Source: Entamoeba histolytica HM-1:IMSS (Eukaryota; Evosea; Mastigamoebida; Endamoebidae). From it: a DNA stretch of 21,774 nt. The notes under the pieces were generated by a model that saw only the letters and a list, made by a program, of their open reading frames with translations, had not been told where the DNA came from and did not search any database. The stretch lies in the NCBI RefSeq assembly GCF_000208925.1, contig NW_001914929.1, forward strand, positions 43,745-65,518. The letters run 5' to 3'. The position numbers and the translations under genes were made by a program. Positions 8,907 to 18,430 of the stretch are shown here, one piece after another; position 1 is the first letter of the stretch, and every line of letters begins with the position of its first letter.

Positions 8907-9308
8907 ATGGTTGAAGCTGCTATGAAAGTAATGAATTCATTGGATTGTCCACATGGAGAATATATAATTCTTGACTATAATCAAAATAAACTTGTATTTA
9001 GAGAAAGAGGAAATGGGATAACTGAATTAAAAAATGCTCTTCATGATGATCAAGTTTCATTTGTTCTTCTTGCACTTCGATTAGAATTACAAGGAATTCC
9101 TGATCAAGTTCGTTTGATTTTTATGCATTGGAAAGGACCAGCAGTCAAAAGAATGGTAATGGTTAAAGCAAATCAATTTGTTCAACAAGCACTTGAAATT
9201 CTTTCTCCAAATCATGGTCAACTTGAAGTTATTGGAAAGAATGAATTTACTGAAGCAATCATTTCAGAAAAATGGAAGCCATCAGCAGGTTCTCATGTAA
9301 TAAATTAA
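8907..9308 (+). CDS. ADF-homology (coactosin-type) actin-binding protein
   Basis: 133 residues, the size of a single ADF-H domain. The order fits the fold: an N-terminal helix, strands around EYIILDYNQNKLVF, the helix-strand segment VSFVLLALRLE, then VRLIFMHWKGPAVKRMVMVKANQF. That last segment matches the FI.W.GP.VK.M.KAK signature shared by coactosin and Abp1-type ADF-H domains. It is followed by a helix (FVQQALEIL) and a final strand, LEVIG. Coactosins bind F-actin without severing it; cofilin-type N-terminal phosphoserine features are not obvious. Cytosolic, no signal peptide. The gene ends 56 bp from the convergent coaBC gene and has a GAAC-like element close upstream. Coactosin rather than another ADF-H subgroup is an inference. 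Confidence 0.75.
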   Translation: MVEAAMKVMNSLDCPHGEYIILDYNQNKLVFRERGNGITELKNALHDDQVSFVLLALRLELQGIPDQVRLIFMHWKGPAVKRMVMVKANQFVQQALEILSPNHGQLEVIGKNEFTEAIISEKWKPSAGSHVIN

Positions 9309-9364
9309 TTCAATTTTTTTTTTCTCACTTCCTTTTATAACAGAAAGAATGAAAGAACAATAAA

Positions 9365-10558
9365 TTATTGATTTATTCTATCAATAACTTTTTCAATAAT
9401 TAATCGTGCTATTTCACTCTTCAAAAGTACTTCAGTTTCTTCAATAACATCTTTTGTGATAAAAGCAACTTTGTTTGTTTCTCCTCCAAATCCAGCTCCT
9501 TTAACATTTAATTGATTTGCCACAATCATATCACAATGTTTCTTTTTAAGTTTTTCTTGTGCATTTTGAATCAAGTCTTGAGTTTCCATAGCAAATCCAA
9601 CAATAATCTGATGGTCATTTCTTTTATCTCCTATTTCCTTTAAAATATCTGGATTTTTAACTAATGTGATTGTTAATTCATTCTCATCTTTCTTAATTTT
9701 TTGATTAGAAATATTCATTGGACGATAATCTGCAACTGCTGCTGACATAATATAAATGTCAACATCTTTCTCTTTCATAACTGCATCGTACATTTCAATT
9801 GCTGTTTGTACATTAACAATACTAACTCCACTTGGTTTTTGTATTGTTGTTGGTCCAGTAATTAATGTAACTGTTGCTCCAAATTGTTGTGCTACTTGAG
9901 CAATTGCATACCCCATTTTTCCTGTTGAGTGGTTTGTAATAAATCGAACTGGGTCTATTGGTTCAATTGTTGGTCCAGCAGTAATGACTATTTTCTTATT
10001 AAGAAGTGGTTGGATTGGATGGAGTTGTTGGTCAACAAATGTAAGGATTGAATCAACAGAAGCTAACTTACCATCTCCAACATCACCACAAGCTAATTTA
10101 CCATATGAACTGTTAATGAATGTAACACCAAATGACTTAAGAATTTGTATATTTCTTTGAGTGATTGGGTTGTGAAGCATTGTGGTGTTCATTGCTGGTG
10201 CAATTAATTTAGGACATGTTGCTGCAAGAAATGTTGTTGTTAAAAAGTCATCTGCTATTCCTGAAGCAAGTTTTGCAATAATGTCTGCTGTTGCTGGTGC
10301 AATGAGAAATAAAGAAGCTGAGTGTGCCAATGAAATATGATGAACATCATATTCATTTGGACGATCAAAACTGTCAATAATACATTTGTTGTGGGTTAGT
10401 ACTTCAATAGTAGAAGGTTGAATTAAATGAAGTGTGTTTTTAGTTAGTGTTACATGAACATCATATCCTCTTTTTGTAAGTTCATTTGCAATGTCAATTC
10501 CTTTATAAGCAGCAATACTTGCAGTAATACCGAGTATGATTTTGTTGTTAGTTTTCAT
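9365..10558 (-). CDS. coaBC: Bifunctional phosphopantothenoylcysteine decarboxylase/phosphopantothenate-cysteine ligase
   Basis: 397 residues with the bacterial CoaBC architecture. It converts 4'-phosphopantothenate plus cysteine to phosphopantothenoylcysteine, then decarboxylates that to phosphopantetheine for coenzyme A. CoaC half (about 1-180): flavoprotein start GITASIAAYK, catalytic H74 (HHISLAH), LIAPATAD, N124 in APAMN and C157 in ACGDVG. CoaB half (about 187-397): TAGPTIEPIDPVRFITN with the key asparagine N209, then HSTGKMG, SAAVADYRP, the KIKK lysine segment, KNPDIL and VGFAMET. All named catalytic positions are kept, so it should be active. Most eukaryotes use separate enzymes for these steps; Entamoeba is known for a fused enzyme, consistent with transfer from bacteria. 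Divergent from Sec61 alpha. Confidence 0.95.
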   Translation of the reverse strand: MKTNNKIILGITASIAAYKGIDIANELTKRGYDVHVTLTKNTLHLIQPSTIEVLTHNKCIIDSFDRPNEYDVHHISLAHSASLFLIAPATADIIAKLASGIADDFLTTTFLAATCPKLIAPAMNTTMLHNPITQRNIQILKSFGVTFINSSYGKLACGDVGDGKLASVDSILTFVDQQLHPIQPLLNKKIVITAGPTIEPIDPVRFITNHSTGKMGYAIAQVAQQFGATVTLITGPTTIQKPSGVSIVNVQTAIEMYDAVMKEKDVDIYIMSAAVADYRPMNISNQKIKKDENELTITLVKNPDILKEIGDKRNDHQIIVGFAMETQDLIQNAQEKLKKKHCDMIVANQLNVKGAGFGGETNKVAFITKDVIEETEVLLKSEIARLIIEKVIDRINQ

Positions 10559-10586
10559 TGAATGACTTTGTAGTTAATTAAGTCGA

Positions 10587-10596
10587 TTATAAATAC
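10587..10596 (-). promoter_or_regulatory. TATA-like element of coaBC
   Basis: On the minus strand this reads GTATTTATAA, starting with the Entamoeba TATA-like consensus GTATTTAAA(G/C). It lies 28 bases before the coaBC ATG, the expected distance for short Entamoeba leaders. Confidence 0.5.
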
Positions 10597-10837
10597 AGTA
10601 AAAGAAGGATTTTTGTTATTTTAAGTGATTATTATGTTATTGAAGAATTAACACAAAATAAAAAGAAAAACAAAAAAATAATTGTGATTCAATGAATGAT
10701 GAATTTTATTTTTAATTTAAATTTAAATAGAACAGAAAAGAGAAAAAGAAAGAAAAATAATAAAAGTTTGTATTAAACAAAATCTAAAAAATAGAATAGT
10801 TTTTGAAAATAAAAAAGAAAATAAATAAGTTGAAAGG

Positions 10838-10864
10838 AAAAAGGGTGTAGAACTATAAAATTCA
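10838..10864 (+). promoter_or_regulatory. Sec61 alpha core promoter candidates
   Basis: aaaaagggt at 10838-10846 ends 34 bases before the ATG, and aaaattca at 10857-10864 ends 16 bases before it. The second closely resembles the Entamoeba initiator AAAAATTCA. The first is also present at the same distance upstream of eEF2. Confidence 0.45.
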
Positions 10865-10880
10865 TATTACTGGAACAGTC

Positions 10881-12061
10881 ATGGGAGTGTTTTTCAATGT
10901 CATTAGACCAATTGTTAGTCTTATTCCAACAATCAATGAACCAACTAAAAAGATTGGATTTAAAGAAAAATTGATGTGGACAGGAATCACATTATTAGTG
11001 TTTCTTGTTTGTAGTCAAATTCCATTAATTGGAACAGACATTGTAGGAAATGATCCATTTTATTGGATGCGTTTAGTTATGGCATCAAATAGAGGATCAT
11101 TAATGGAGCTTGGAATTTCACCAATTGTTACAGCTTCAATGGTAATGCAACTTCTTCAAGGAGCTAAAATTATTTCAGTTGATATGGATAATCAAGAAGA
11201 AAGTGAATTATTTGAAGCATCACAAAAATTATTTGGACTTCTTATGACTCTTGGACAAGGAATTGCTTATATTATGTCAGGAATGTATGGAGATCCATCA
11301 GAACTTGGATTTTTCAATTGTTGTTTAATTCTTCTTCAATTATTTGTTGCAGGATTAATAGTTCTTCTTCTTGATGAATTACTTTCAAATGGATATGGAT
11401 TTGGATCAGCTATTTCATTATTCATTGCTACTAATATTTGTGAATCAATTGTATGGTCTGCATTCTCCCCACTTACTACTAGTGTAGGAACANNNNNNNN
11501 NNNNNNNNNNNNNNNNNNNNNNNNNNNNNNNNNNNNNNNNNNNNNNNNNNNNNNNNNNNNNNNNNNNNNNNNNNNNNNNNNNNNNNNNNNNNCTTATTTG
11601 GTTCATGTTCTGCTATTTCATCAAGAGGACAAATGTATCCAGTTGGTGGACTTTGTTATTATCTTACTGCTCCAAACAGTCTTTTTGAATTAGTTCAAAA
11701 CCCAATTCATGGAGTTATTAGTATTGGATTGACTGTATTCATGTGTACTATCTTCTCACGTGAATGGATTAAAGTCTCTGGAAGTTCTTCTGCTGATGTT
11801 AAAAAACAACTCGCTGACCAACGTGTTTCTATTAGAGGATTCCGTGACGGTGAAAGTTCTGTTTATCTTCTTGATAAGTATATCCCAATTGCTGCTTCAT
11901 TTGGTGGTATGTGCATTTCTCTTCTTTCTGTTGGTGCTGATTTACTTGGTGCTGTTGGTTCAGGAACTGGTATTCTTCTTGCTGCAACTACTATTTCTGA
12001 ATATGCTAATACCTTCCAAAAAGAATGGAAACGTGAAATGGGAGCTGATTTTGCTTTCTAA
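10881..12061 (+). CDS. sec61a: Sec61 alpha, protein-conducting channel subunit (interrupted by N gap)
   Basis: The N-terminal 204 codons (10881-11492) show Sec61 alpha hallmarks: [10 protein letters not shown], the first membrane helix, [30 protein letters not shown] (plug region), [28 protein letters not shown] and [19 protein letters not shown]. After the gap the frame resumes at 11594 for 155 codons with [39 protein letters not shown], and ends [14 protein letters not shown] then a short cytosolic tail. This multi-pass ER membrane protein forms the translocation channel with the beta and gamma subunits. The 359 visible codons compare with about 475 in the family, so about 115 are missing. 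The right part is in a different frame from the left given 100 N, so the gap length is nominal and not a frameshift. Confidence 0.95.
11493..11592. other. Assembly gap (100 N)
   Basis: Exactly 100 N within Sec61 alpha, a standard placeholder for unknown length. For the gene to stay in frame the true gap must be 2 modulo 3; comparison with family length suggests roughly 345 bases. Confidence 0.98.
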
Positions 12062-12175
12062 TTAATTTCTAAAACATTTTATTTCTTTTTATTTAATTTT
12101 AATTATGAAACACTTATAACAAAATAAAGAAAACATTAAATCACAATGTAAAATAAATGAGATACATGGAAAATC

Positions 12176-13593
12176 ATGGAAGTAAATGATAAAGATGAAA
12201 AAATCAGAAGTATTGAAGCTAATAAAGAGAAGCTGAAGAAGAAGATAAGAGATAAAGAAAAACAAATCTCTAAATATCAAGAAATTGCAGAAAGAACAAG
12301 AGAAGAATTAGATAACACACAAAAAGAAAATAAGACACAAAAATAAATAATATCAAAACAACAAGATGATATTTAAAATTTTATCTCACAGAAGGAATTA
12401 GAGAAGAAGAAAACGATGACACTTGTGATAAATACACAACCAGTATTGATGAAAGCATCATCAGGAACGATGGAGATGAACGAAACTACTCCTATGAAAA
12501 AGACAGTAGTGGAAATCGAAGAGAAAAGCAAAGCATTGATTGTCAAAAAACAAGAGATGATAATCAGACAAGAAATACAACAGAAGGAAGAAATAGAAAT
12601 TTAATTGAAGTATTGTTTTGCAATTAATTGGTTAAATAAGAAATTATATAAGAAATTAAGATGGGAACAAATAGAAAGTATAATAAAAGTAATAAACATC
12701 AATGTAAATAATGAAAAAGAATATATTAAATATATTAAAATATCATATAAAATAAAAGAAAGCACTAAACGGTACATTAAAGTGAAAATAAATGATATAA
12801 TAGAAGGAAGAGTAGAGTGTGATTCAATAATAAAAAACATCATATTAAAGAATAACTCTACAGAAATTGATGAAGAATATCTTAACACTCTCATCAATAA
12901 AATAAAAGAAATGAAAGTAGAAAAATGTACAAATATTAATTACTACTTTCAAAGAAAAGAAGCTGACCGACTAATAATGGAAATTAATAATAGATGGATA
13001 TTGTCAGGAAGCAGAATGGATTATCTGCAAGATGATATGAATATTTCAATTTGTATATACACCTCTATCTCCAAAATAAAATAATAAGAGATAAAAATGA
13101 TGAAATAAAAGAAATCCTAAAGAAAATAAATAGACTAGATATACAGAATAAAGTGCATCATGAAATTAAATGAATGTGATGAAGAAGGAATAAAAGTCAA
13201 AGCACTAGAAAGAATAAAGTACCTAAAATATATGATGACAATGAATAAAGAATTAAATTTAATAAAGATGAAATAGTCAGAATCAATACAAATAAAATCA
13301 TGTTTGATTCTAATAAGAAAATTAGAATAAGGAAGAAACAACAATGAAATATACCCAAATAACGATATTACTTTAGAATATTGGAAATGTTATATAAAAC
13401 ACATGTGATATTAAATAAAGAGAAATGGAAAATAAAACAAAACACGATATTGAATGAAAGATATAGAAATTATGATAGTGTCATAATAACAATAAATGAA
13501 TTAAATTCAAGTTTAATGAGAATAAGTAACTGGAAATATTCATTAACACAATATAAAATTAATACAAGAAAAGACAAAATTATAAGTTATTGA
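12176..13593 (+). pseudogene. Decayed K/N/E-rich coding block, possible LINE ORF1 remnant
   Basis: A run of broken open stretches on the + strand. 12176-12346 encodes 56 residues with coiled-coil character (KIRSIEANKEKLKKKIRDKE, QISKYQEIAE). The same frame continues through stops to about 12603. A different frame over 12405-12600 is rich in D/N/S/T/R. 12605-13084 has 159 codons without an ATG start (INWLNKKLYKKL, IKVKINDIIEGRVECD, NYYFQRKEADRLIME). 13381-13593 ends KINTRKDKIISY. Frame changes and stops indicate decay. Composition and coiled-coil-then-globular order would fit ORF1 of an Entamoeba LINE, but I cannot identify a diagnostic motif. It could also be a lost lineage-specific gene. No ORF2 follows on this strand. 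Confidence 0.4.
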
Positions 13594-13842
13594 TAAAAAA
13601 GAATAAAACTATTATAATAAATGATATGAATAATGTTGAATATTATAATATTAATTGATTGTGTTTAAATAAAATAAATAAAGAAAATATGCTTTTATAT
13701 ATTTCTGATTAATTAGTATTAATTTTAACTAATTTTTATTTCATTCATAACATAAAACAATTATGTAAAATAAAAAATTGAATATTAATGAATTGTTTTG
13801 TTAATAACTTAAACTTAAAGATACTTCTTATTAAAGAGTCAA
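13594..13842. other. AT-rich spacer downstream of eEF2
   Basis: About 250 bp between the decayed block and the eEF2 stop codon. It is very AT-rich with no open frame and presumably includes the eEF2 polyadenylation region. I see no distinct structure. Confidence 0.45.
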
Positions 13843-16368
13843 TTAAAGCTTATCATAGAATTTATCTAAACCTGGAACACCTTCTGGAAGTCCTTTTCTC
13901 TTTCTAATAGCAGCAACAATTGATCCTACCTTTGATGTTGCATCAGTAACATCACCATTGAGTAATTGCCAGTGATCAAAGACACATTGTGGGAAGGCTT
14001 GTCCTGATGTATGTGATCTCAAATCGGCAGTAAATCCAAATGATTCACAGACTGGAAGATAAGCTCTGACATTGAATAATGGAGTACCTGGTCTTTGTTC
14101 TTCTGAAATAATCTTTCCTCTTCTTCTTGACATGACAGTGTAAATTCCTCCAATGGCTGATTCTGGGCATTGAATTTCGGCAAGATACATTGGTTCAAGA
14201 AGTGATGGGGCTCCTGTTAAGACACATGCGAAACAGCATCTTCTAGCACATGGAATCATTTGAGCTCCTCCTCTGTGGATAGCATCAGCATGTAATTTAA
14301 CATCTTCTAAGTTAATTCTAACTCCTCTAATTTGTTCGTTACAAACTACTCCATCATGCATAGCATTGTTAAATCCATTAACAATGGAATCTTTAACTTC
14401 ATTCAAATATTGAATACCTTTTGTAACATCAACAAACAAATTTGGTCCACAGTTATCTGGTCCGAAACACCAAATCTTTCTTGCTTCATCAACATCCCAT
14501 CCATATTTCTCTGAAAGGAATTTAGCTCTTTCTTTAAAGTCTGTATCTGGTTTAATTTCTCCGGCTTCAATATCTTCAGCAAGTCTTTCAGCAAATGGGA
14601 AGGCTCTCATGAACAATCTGTTTTGATTGTTAGCTGATTTAGAAAGGCATTGAATTCTTGATGGTTCTGTAATAGTTTCTCTGAATGAGACAACTGGTTC
14701 AGTAACAATCAATGGAACTCCTGAACAATAATCTTCTTGAAGATCCTTAAGACAAACTTCAAGATGAAGTTCTCCAGCTCCAGCAACAATGTGTTCTCCT
14801 GATTCTTCGGTATAACATAAACAAAGTGGATCGGATCTTGATAATCTCTTCATACCTTCAACAAGTTTTGGAAGATCTGATGGATTCTTGGTTTCAACAG
14901 CGACTCTGACGACTGGTGAGACTGAGAATTTCATATCCTTAATAATATGTGCTGTATCAGAATCAGTAATAGTTCCTGATTTCAACAAATATTGATCTAC
15001 TCCAACAAGTCCAATGACATTACCACATGGACATTCATCAATTGGATCAGTATATCTACCCATCATTAACATAGTTCTTTGAATGTTCTTAATAACACAA
15101 TCATCTTTTTTACCTGGAACATAATTTGGTCCACAAATTCTAGCTTTTCCTCCTGTTCTAATTGTTCCTGAGAAAACTCTTCCAAAGGCATAGAATCTTC
15201 CTTTATCATTGGTTGGAATCATTTTAGAAACATACATCATTAATGGTCCTTTTTCATCACAATTAGCCATAGCTTTAGCTGCTTCATCATCCATAGGTCC
15301 TGTGTAAAGATTTGATGTTCTGTATTTTTGTGCAACAACTGGTGATGGAAGATGGAGAACAATCATTTCAAGTAATGTAACACCAGCTGGTAACCATAAT
15401 TTCATAACTGTCTTAAGAAGTTCTTTTCCTTCTTTTTCTTTATCATCAGCTGATAATTTGATTTGTAAGTTAGTTAACATCTTTTCATAATCAGCTTTTC
15501 TTCCTTCCATAATAGCATTGAATAATTTAGTAATTGGGTCAAAACAGAATTGGACAAATCCTCTTTGAAGAACTTCTCCATGATCTCCTTTTCCATTCTT
15601 CTTCCATTTCTTAGCTTTAGCATCCCAATAATTGTCACCCCAAAGTTTTTCTAACATTCTCTTTCTATCAATTCCAAATTTGGCTGACCACATCTTAGCA
15701 AACTTTTCAAGTGTAAATGCCCATCCATGAAGTCCTGATCCAAATGCAACTGTTCCTTCTCCTGGTGAAACTTGAACATCTCCAAGAAGTTCATCTTTGT
15801 AGGTTGAAATAAGGACATTAACGTTTTCAATTGATCTACAGAATGATTGATATGCTTCTTCTGGTTCTTCTTTTAATTCAAGAATAACTCTATCAACTTT
15901 GTTAATAATAACAATTGGTTTAACTCTTTCTGTTAAGGCTTGTCTAAGGACAGTTTCGGTTTGGACACAAACTCCTTCAACACAATCAACAACAACTAAA
16001 GCTCCATCAGTAACACGAAGTGCTGCTGTGACTTCTGATGAGAAATCGACGTGGCCTGGTGAATCAATAAGATTAATAAGGAATCCATTTCCATTAGCAT
16101 CAGCTGGGATATCTTCTTTATCTTCAATTTCATAATACATAGAAATTGAGGTTGATTTAATAGTAATACATCTTTCTTGTTCATCGGGTCTAGTATCAGT
16201 ATATCTAGCTACTCCAGCTTTTTCATTAGAAATAATACCTGCAAGTGTAACAAGTGAATCTGTTAATGTTGACTTACCGTGATCGACGTGAGCAATGACA
16301 CACATATTTCTAATGTTGGATTTATTCAACATGAAATCTTTCATAGTTTTGACTCCTGTACTAGACAT
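13843..16368 (-). CDS. EEF2: Translation elongation factor 2 (eEF2)
   Basis: 841 residues, full family length and complete. It catalyses GTP-dependent translocation on the cytosolic ribosome. GTPase motifs: P-loop AHVDHGKS at 26-33, switch [19 protein letters not shown]3 DSPGH and G4 NKVD. Domain II-V signatures follow, including [14 protein letters not shown] and the domain IV tip loop DAIHRGGAQ with H698, the diphthamide target. The protein ends [16 protein letters not shown], close to the usual eEF2 C terminus. Codon use is strongly biased, as expected for a highly expressed gene. The start codon is the only in-frame ATG before the conserved N terminus. An inverted repeat of AACCCTT/AAGGGTT lies just upstream. 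Confidence 0.99.
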   Translation of the reverse strand: MSSTGVKTMKDFMLNKSNIRNMCVIAHVDHGKSTLTDSLVTLAGIISNEKAGVARYTDTRPDEQERCITIKSTSISMYYEIEDKEDIPADANGNGFLINLIDSPGHVDFSSEVTAALRVTDGALVVVDCVEGVCVQTETVLRQALTERVKPIVIINKVDRVILELKEEPEEAYQSFCRSIENVNVLISTYKDELLGDVQVSPGEGTVAFGSGLHGWAFTLEKFAKMWSAKFGIDRKRMLEKLWGDNYWDAKAKKWKKNGKGDHGEVLQRGFVQFCFDPITKLFNAIMEGRKADYEKMLTNLQIKLSADDKEKEGKELLKTVMKLWLPAGVTLLEMIVLHLPSPVVAQKYRTSNLYTGPMDDEAAKAMANCDEKGPLMMYVSKMIPTNDKGRFYAFGRVFSGTIRTGGKARICGPNYVPGKKDDCVIKNIQRTMLMMGRYTDPIDECPCGNVIGLVGVDQYLLKSGTITDSDTAHIIKDMKFSVSPVVRVAVETKNPSDLPKLVEGMKRLSRSDPLCLCYTEESGEHIVAGAGELHLEVCLKDLQEDYCSGVPLIVTEPVVSFRETITEPSRIQCLSKSANNQNRLFMRAFPFAERLAEDIEAGEIKPDTDFKERAKFLSEKYGWDVDEARKIWCFGPDNCGPNLFVDVTKGIQYLNEVKDSIVNGFNNAMHDGVVCNEQIRGVRINLEDVKLHADAIHRGGAQMIPCARRCCFACVLTGAPSLLEPMYLAEIQCPESAIGGIYTVMSRRRGKIISEEQRPGTPLFNVRAYLPVCESFGFTADLRSHTSGQAFPQCVFDHWQLLNGDVTDATSKVGSIVAAIRKRKGLPEGVPGLDKFYDKL

Positions 16369-16401
16369 GACTCTTTTCTTTACTTCTAAGTTTTCTCTTT
16401 T

Positions 16402-16461
16402 ACCCTTTTTATATTTCTTGTTAACCCTTCTGTTTCATATTTATTAAAATGAAAAAGGGTT
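16402..16461 (-). promoter_or_regulatory. eEF2 upstream region with repeated AAGGGT motif
   Basis: On the coding strand AAAAAGGGT (16410 down to 16402) ends 33 bases before the eEF2 ATG. Further up, aaccctt (16423-16429) and aagggtt (16455-16461) are inverted, with an inner tttcat/atgaaa pair (16433-16438, 16449-16454). They form an imperfect 13-bp stem around a short AT loop. The role is unproven. Confidence 0.4.
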
Positions 16462-16554
16462 TTTTCTTTTTCTTTTTTCTTTATTATTTTCATATCTCAA
16501 TCTTTTTATCATTTCTCTTTCTCTCTTCTAAAACTTAATGTAATAAATTGAATT

Positions 16555-17147
16555 TCAATTAGTTCTTACTATTCTCTTAAGAACAAACGCCATATTCTCT
16601 GCTAAATTCTTCATGGTGTTTTTAGCTTCTTCATCCTTTTCAACTTCATGTTGGTTTGTAACATTTGGGTTATATCCATCGTTCCAATAACTTGATCCAA
16701 TAGTAATCATTGGATTATTCCAAACCAATGATTTATTGTGTCATAAACATGAATAGCTCCTCCTCTTCTTGCCATAACAACTGCCGCTCCAACTTTTCTT
16801 CTAAGAGTTTTTTTGCTGTAATAAATTGGTTGACTTCTATCAATGAATGTCTTGACAACTCCTGGAACGTCTGCGTAATATGTTGGACTTCCAATAATTA
16901 TTCCATCTGCCTCAATTATTTTCTGAAGCAACTCATCCATGACTGAATCATCTTTCCAACACTTTCCAGTTTTTTGACATGCATAACATGCAACACAAGG
17001 TTTAATCTCTTTCTTTCCAAGTTGATAAATTTCCACTTCAATACCTTCTTTTTCTAATCCTTCTTTTACCCAACTCAACATAGTAAAAGTGTTTCCTTTT
17101 TCTCTTGGACTTCCATTAATCATAAATACTTTAATTGGTTTTGACAT
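16555..17147 (-). pseudogene. Iron-sulfur flavoprotein (NADPH-dependent FMN reductase family), single-base frameshift near 3' end
   Basis: From ATG 17147 the frame runs 146 codons to a TGA at 16707. It shows the flavodoxin-like FMN loop GSPREKGNT (12-20), then CVACYACQKTGKC, the compact CX2CX2CX5C cluster motif (C51, C54, C57, C63) of archaeal/bacterial-type iron-sulfur flavoproteins, and IIGSPTYYADVPGVVKTFID. At 16713-16719 the frame breaks: one base missing in the AT run after HWFGI. In the next frame the family C-terminal part continues (MITIGSSYWNDGYNP, then a helix to RIVRTN, stop 16555-16557). Read across the break it would be 197 residues, the normal length. Such proteins carry out electron transfer or reduction of small molecules in anaerobes. 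It may be a real frameshift or a base-call error. The gene start lies about 220 bp from the end of the LINE ORF2. Confidence 0.85.
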
Positions 17148-17184
17148 TCTTTTAATAATCAGTATTTGTTTGTAGTTATTTGCA

Positions 17185-17196
17185 GTTTAAACATAC
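17185..17196 (-). promoter_or_regulatory. TATA-like element of the iron-sulfur flavoprotein gene
   Basis: The minus strand reads GTATGTTTAAAC, resembling GTATTTAAA(G/C), 37 bases upstream of the ATG at 17147. It implies the promoter lies in the short interval between this gene and the LINE. Confidence 0.4.
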
Positions 17197-17364
17197 TGTT
17201 AGTTTTGTTTGACTTTTCTATCAATGTTTGTATTATGTTATAATTTCGTTTAGTCATGAAGTTTATTCTTTGGATGTCTCCTTTATAGTTGTTTTGTGCT
17301 TGTCTAAAAGTAAATTAAAAAAAAAATGTCAATTAATAGATATATCCATTATTTGATTTTATGA

Positions 17365-18417
17365 TTATTGAGAAGTGATTATTTCAGTTTCTTCAATATG
17401 CTCTATTGGTGTAATAGAGTTCATTTCTAGCATGCTCGCATTAGATTGTTCTTCTTCTAATGTGCTGCCAGAATTGAATGTGTAAAACATTAAGTCTTTC
17501 ATATTTTTTATAATTATTGTTCGTAGGATTTTGGGGAGGTCTAATTGTAATTTCAGTGATTTTAATCTTCTTGCTGACTCTTTATGAATTAATCCATTTA
17601 TAGATAATATTACAGGTATTATTTCTACATATATTATTTCTCTATTGTTTCTTAATTTCTCTTGTAATTCTTTGTATTTATTTATTTTGTGAATATAATT
17701 TAATTCTAAATTATTATCTTGACATATAGCAACATCTATAATATATCCTTTCTTTTCTTTCATATTTTGATAATATATATCTTGTCTTCTAGCATGGAAT
17801 GAATTGTCACTAACCAATAAATCTTTATTGTAAGTTATAATCATTTTATCATTATTAATACATTTTGGAGGATTATTAAAATCAATAGCATCAAATTCAT
17901 TAAAATGTGTAATTAATATCTGTTTATATATTTGTTTACAAACATAATCATATTTTGATATTTGATTCTTCTTCATTACAGGACATCCTAACAATATATG
18001 ATTAATAGATGCAATTGTGTTAGGGCAATGTTTACAATATTTTAAAGCATCATTTTGGAGTATTTTAGATTTAATATTTCCTGTCATAGTTATACTTGTA
18101 CCTTCTTGCATCTTTACTATTTGGAGGAATGCATTTCTTTTTATGTTTAATGACCTCCATGTGGCTACTGTTAATTTCTTATCATTGAAAGTGCCATTTG
18201 CACATCTTATATATTCACCACATTTCTTTTCTTTCCATTCATTTAAATATCTATCATTTAATTCATTATTTACCCATTCAAATACTTTCTTTACATTGTG
18301 CTTTCTTTCATTTAATTCTATTATATTCATTAATTCATTAAAATTAATCTTCTTACCAAATGCTTTCTTCATTCTTTTAATTATTCCATTTGGATTTTCT
18401 TTTATTGCTTCTATCAT
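17365..18417 (-). pseudogene. LINE ORF2 C-terminal part: CCHC knuckle plus restriction-like endonuclease (350 codons still open)
   Basis: This last third of ORF2 remains open for 350 codons. The knuckle CKHCPNTIASINHILLGC (128-145) is CX2CX8HX4C, exactly the form of R2-type elements. The endonuclease core follows: R210-R-Q-D213, D228 in YIIDVAI 15 residues on, then HKINKY (K244, K247, Y248), matching the PD-(D/E)XK-like pattern with the KxxKY end. The proline of the usual PD pair is Q212 here, as a substitution. The enzyme nicks target DNA to prime reverse transcription. The ATG at 18417 is only the first methionine after the last break; it is not the natural start, which was upstream in ORF2. 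Expression as a separate endonuclease is possible but unsupported. Confidence 0.85.
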
Positions 18418-18430
18418 TTCTCCTATTTCT

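Larger units (their letters stand above)
10559..10880. other. Divergent promoter region coaBC / Sec61 alpha
   Basis: 322 bp of AT-rich DNA carrying both promoters. It includes the coaBC TATA-like element and, on the + strand, aaaaagggt and an initiator-like sequence before Sec61 alpha. No gene is seen. Confidence 0.55.

Noticed and set aside
1..9308. Functional cluster of actin genes (actinin, CARMIL-like, ADF-H)
   Set aside because: They are on different strands and separated by unrelated genes; nothing in the sequence ties their expression together.
11760..12065. 101-codon frame overlapping the 3' half of Sec61 alpha
   Set aside because: The overlapping frame is unambiguous Sec61 alpha; the alternative is a frame-shifted shadow.
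14332..16184. Small open frames on both strands within eEF2
   Set aside because: They overlap a complete, highly conserved eEF2 frame, and their biased codon composition explains them.
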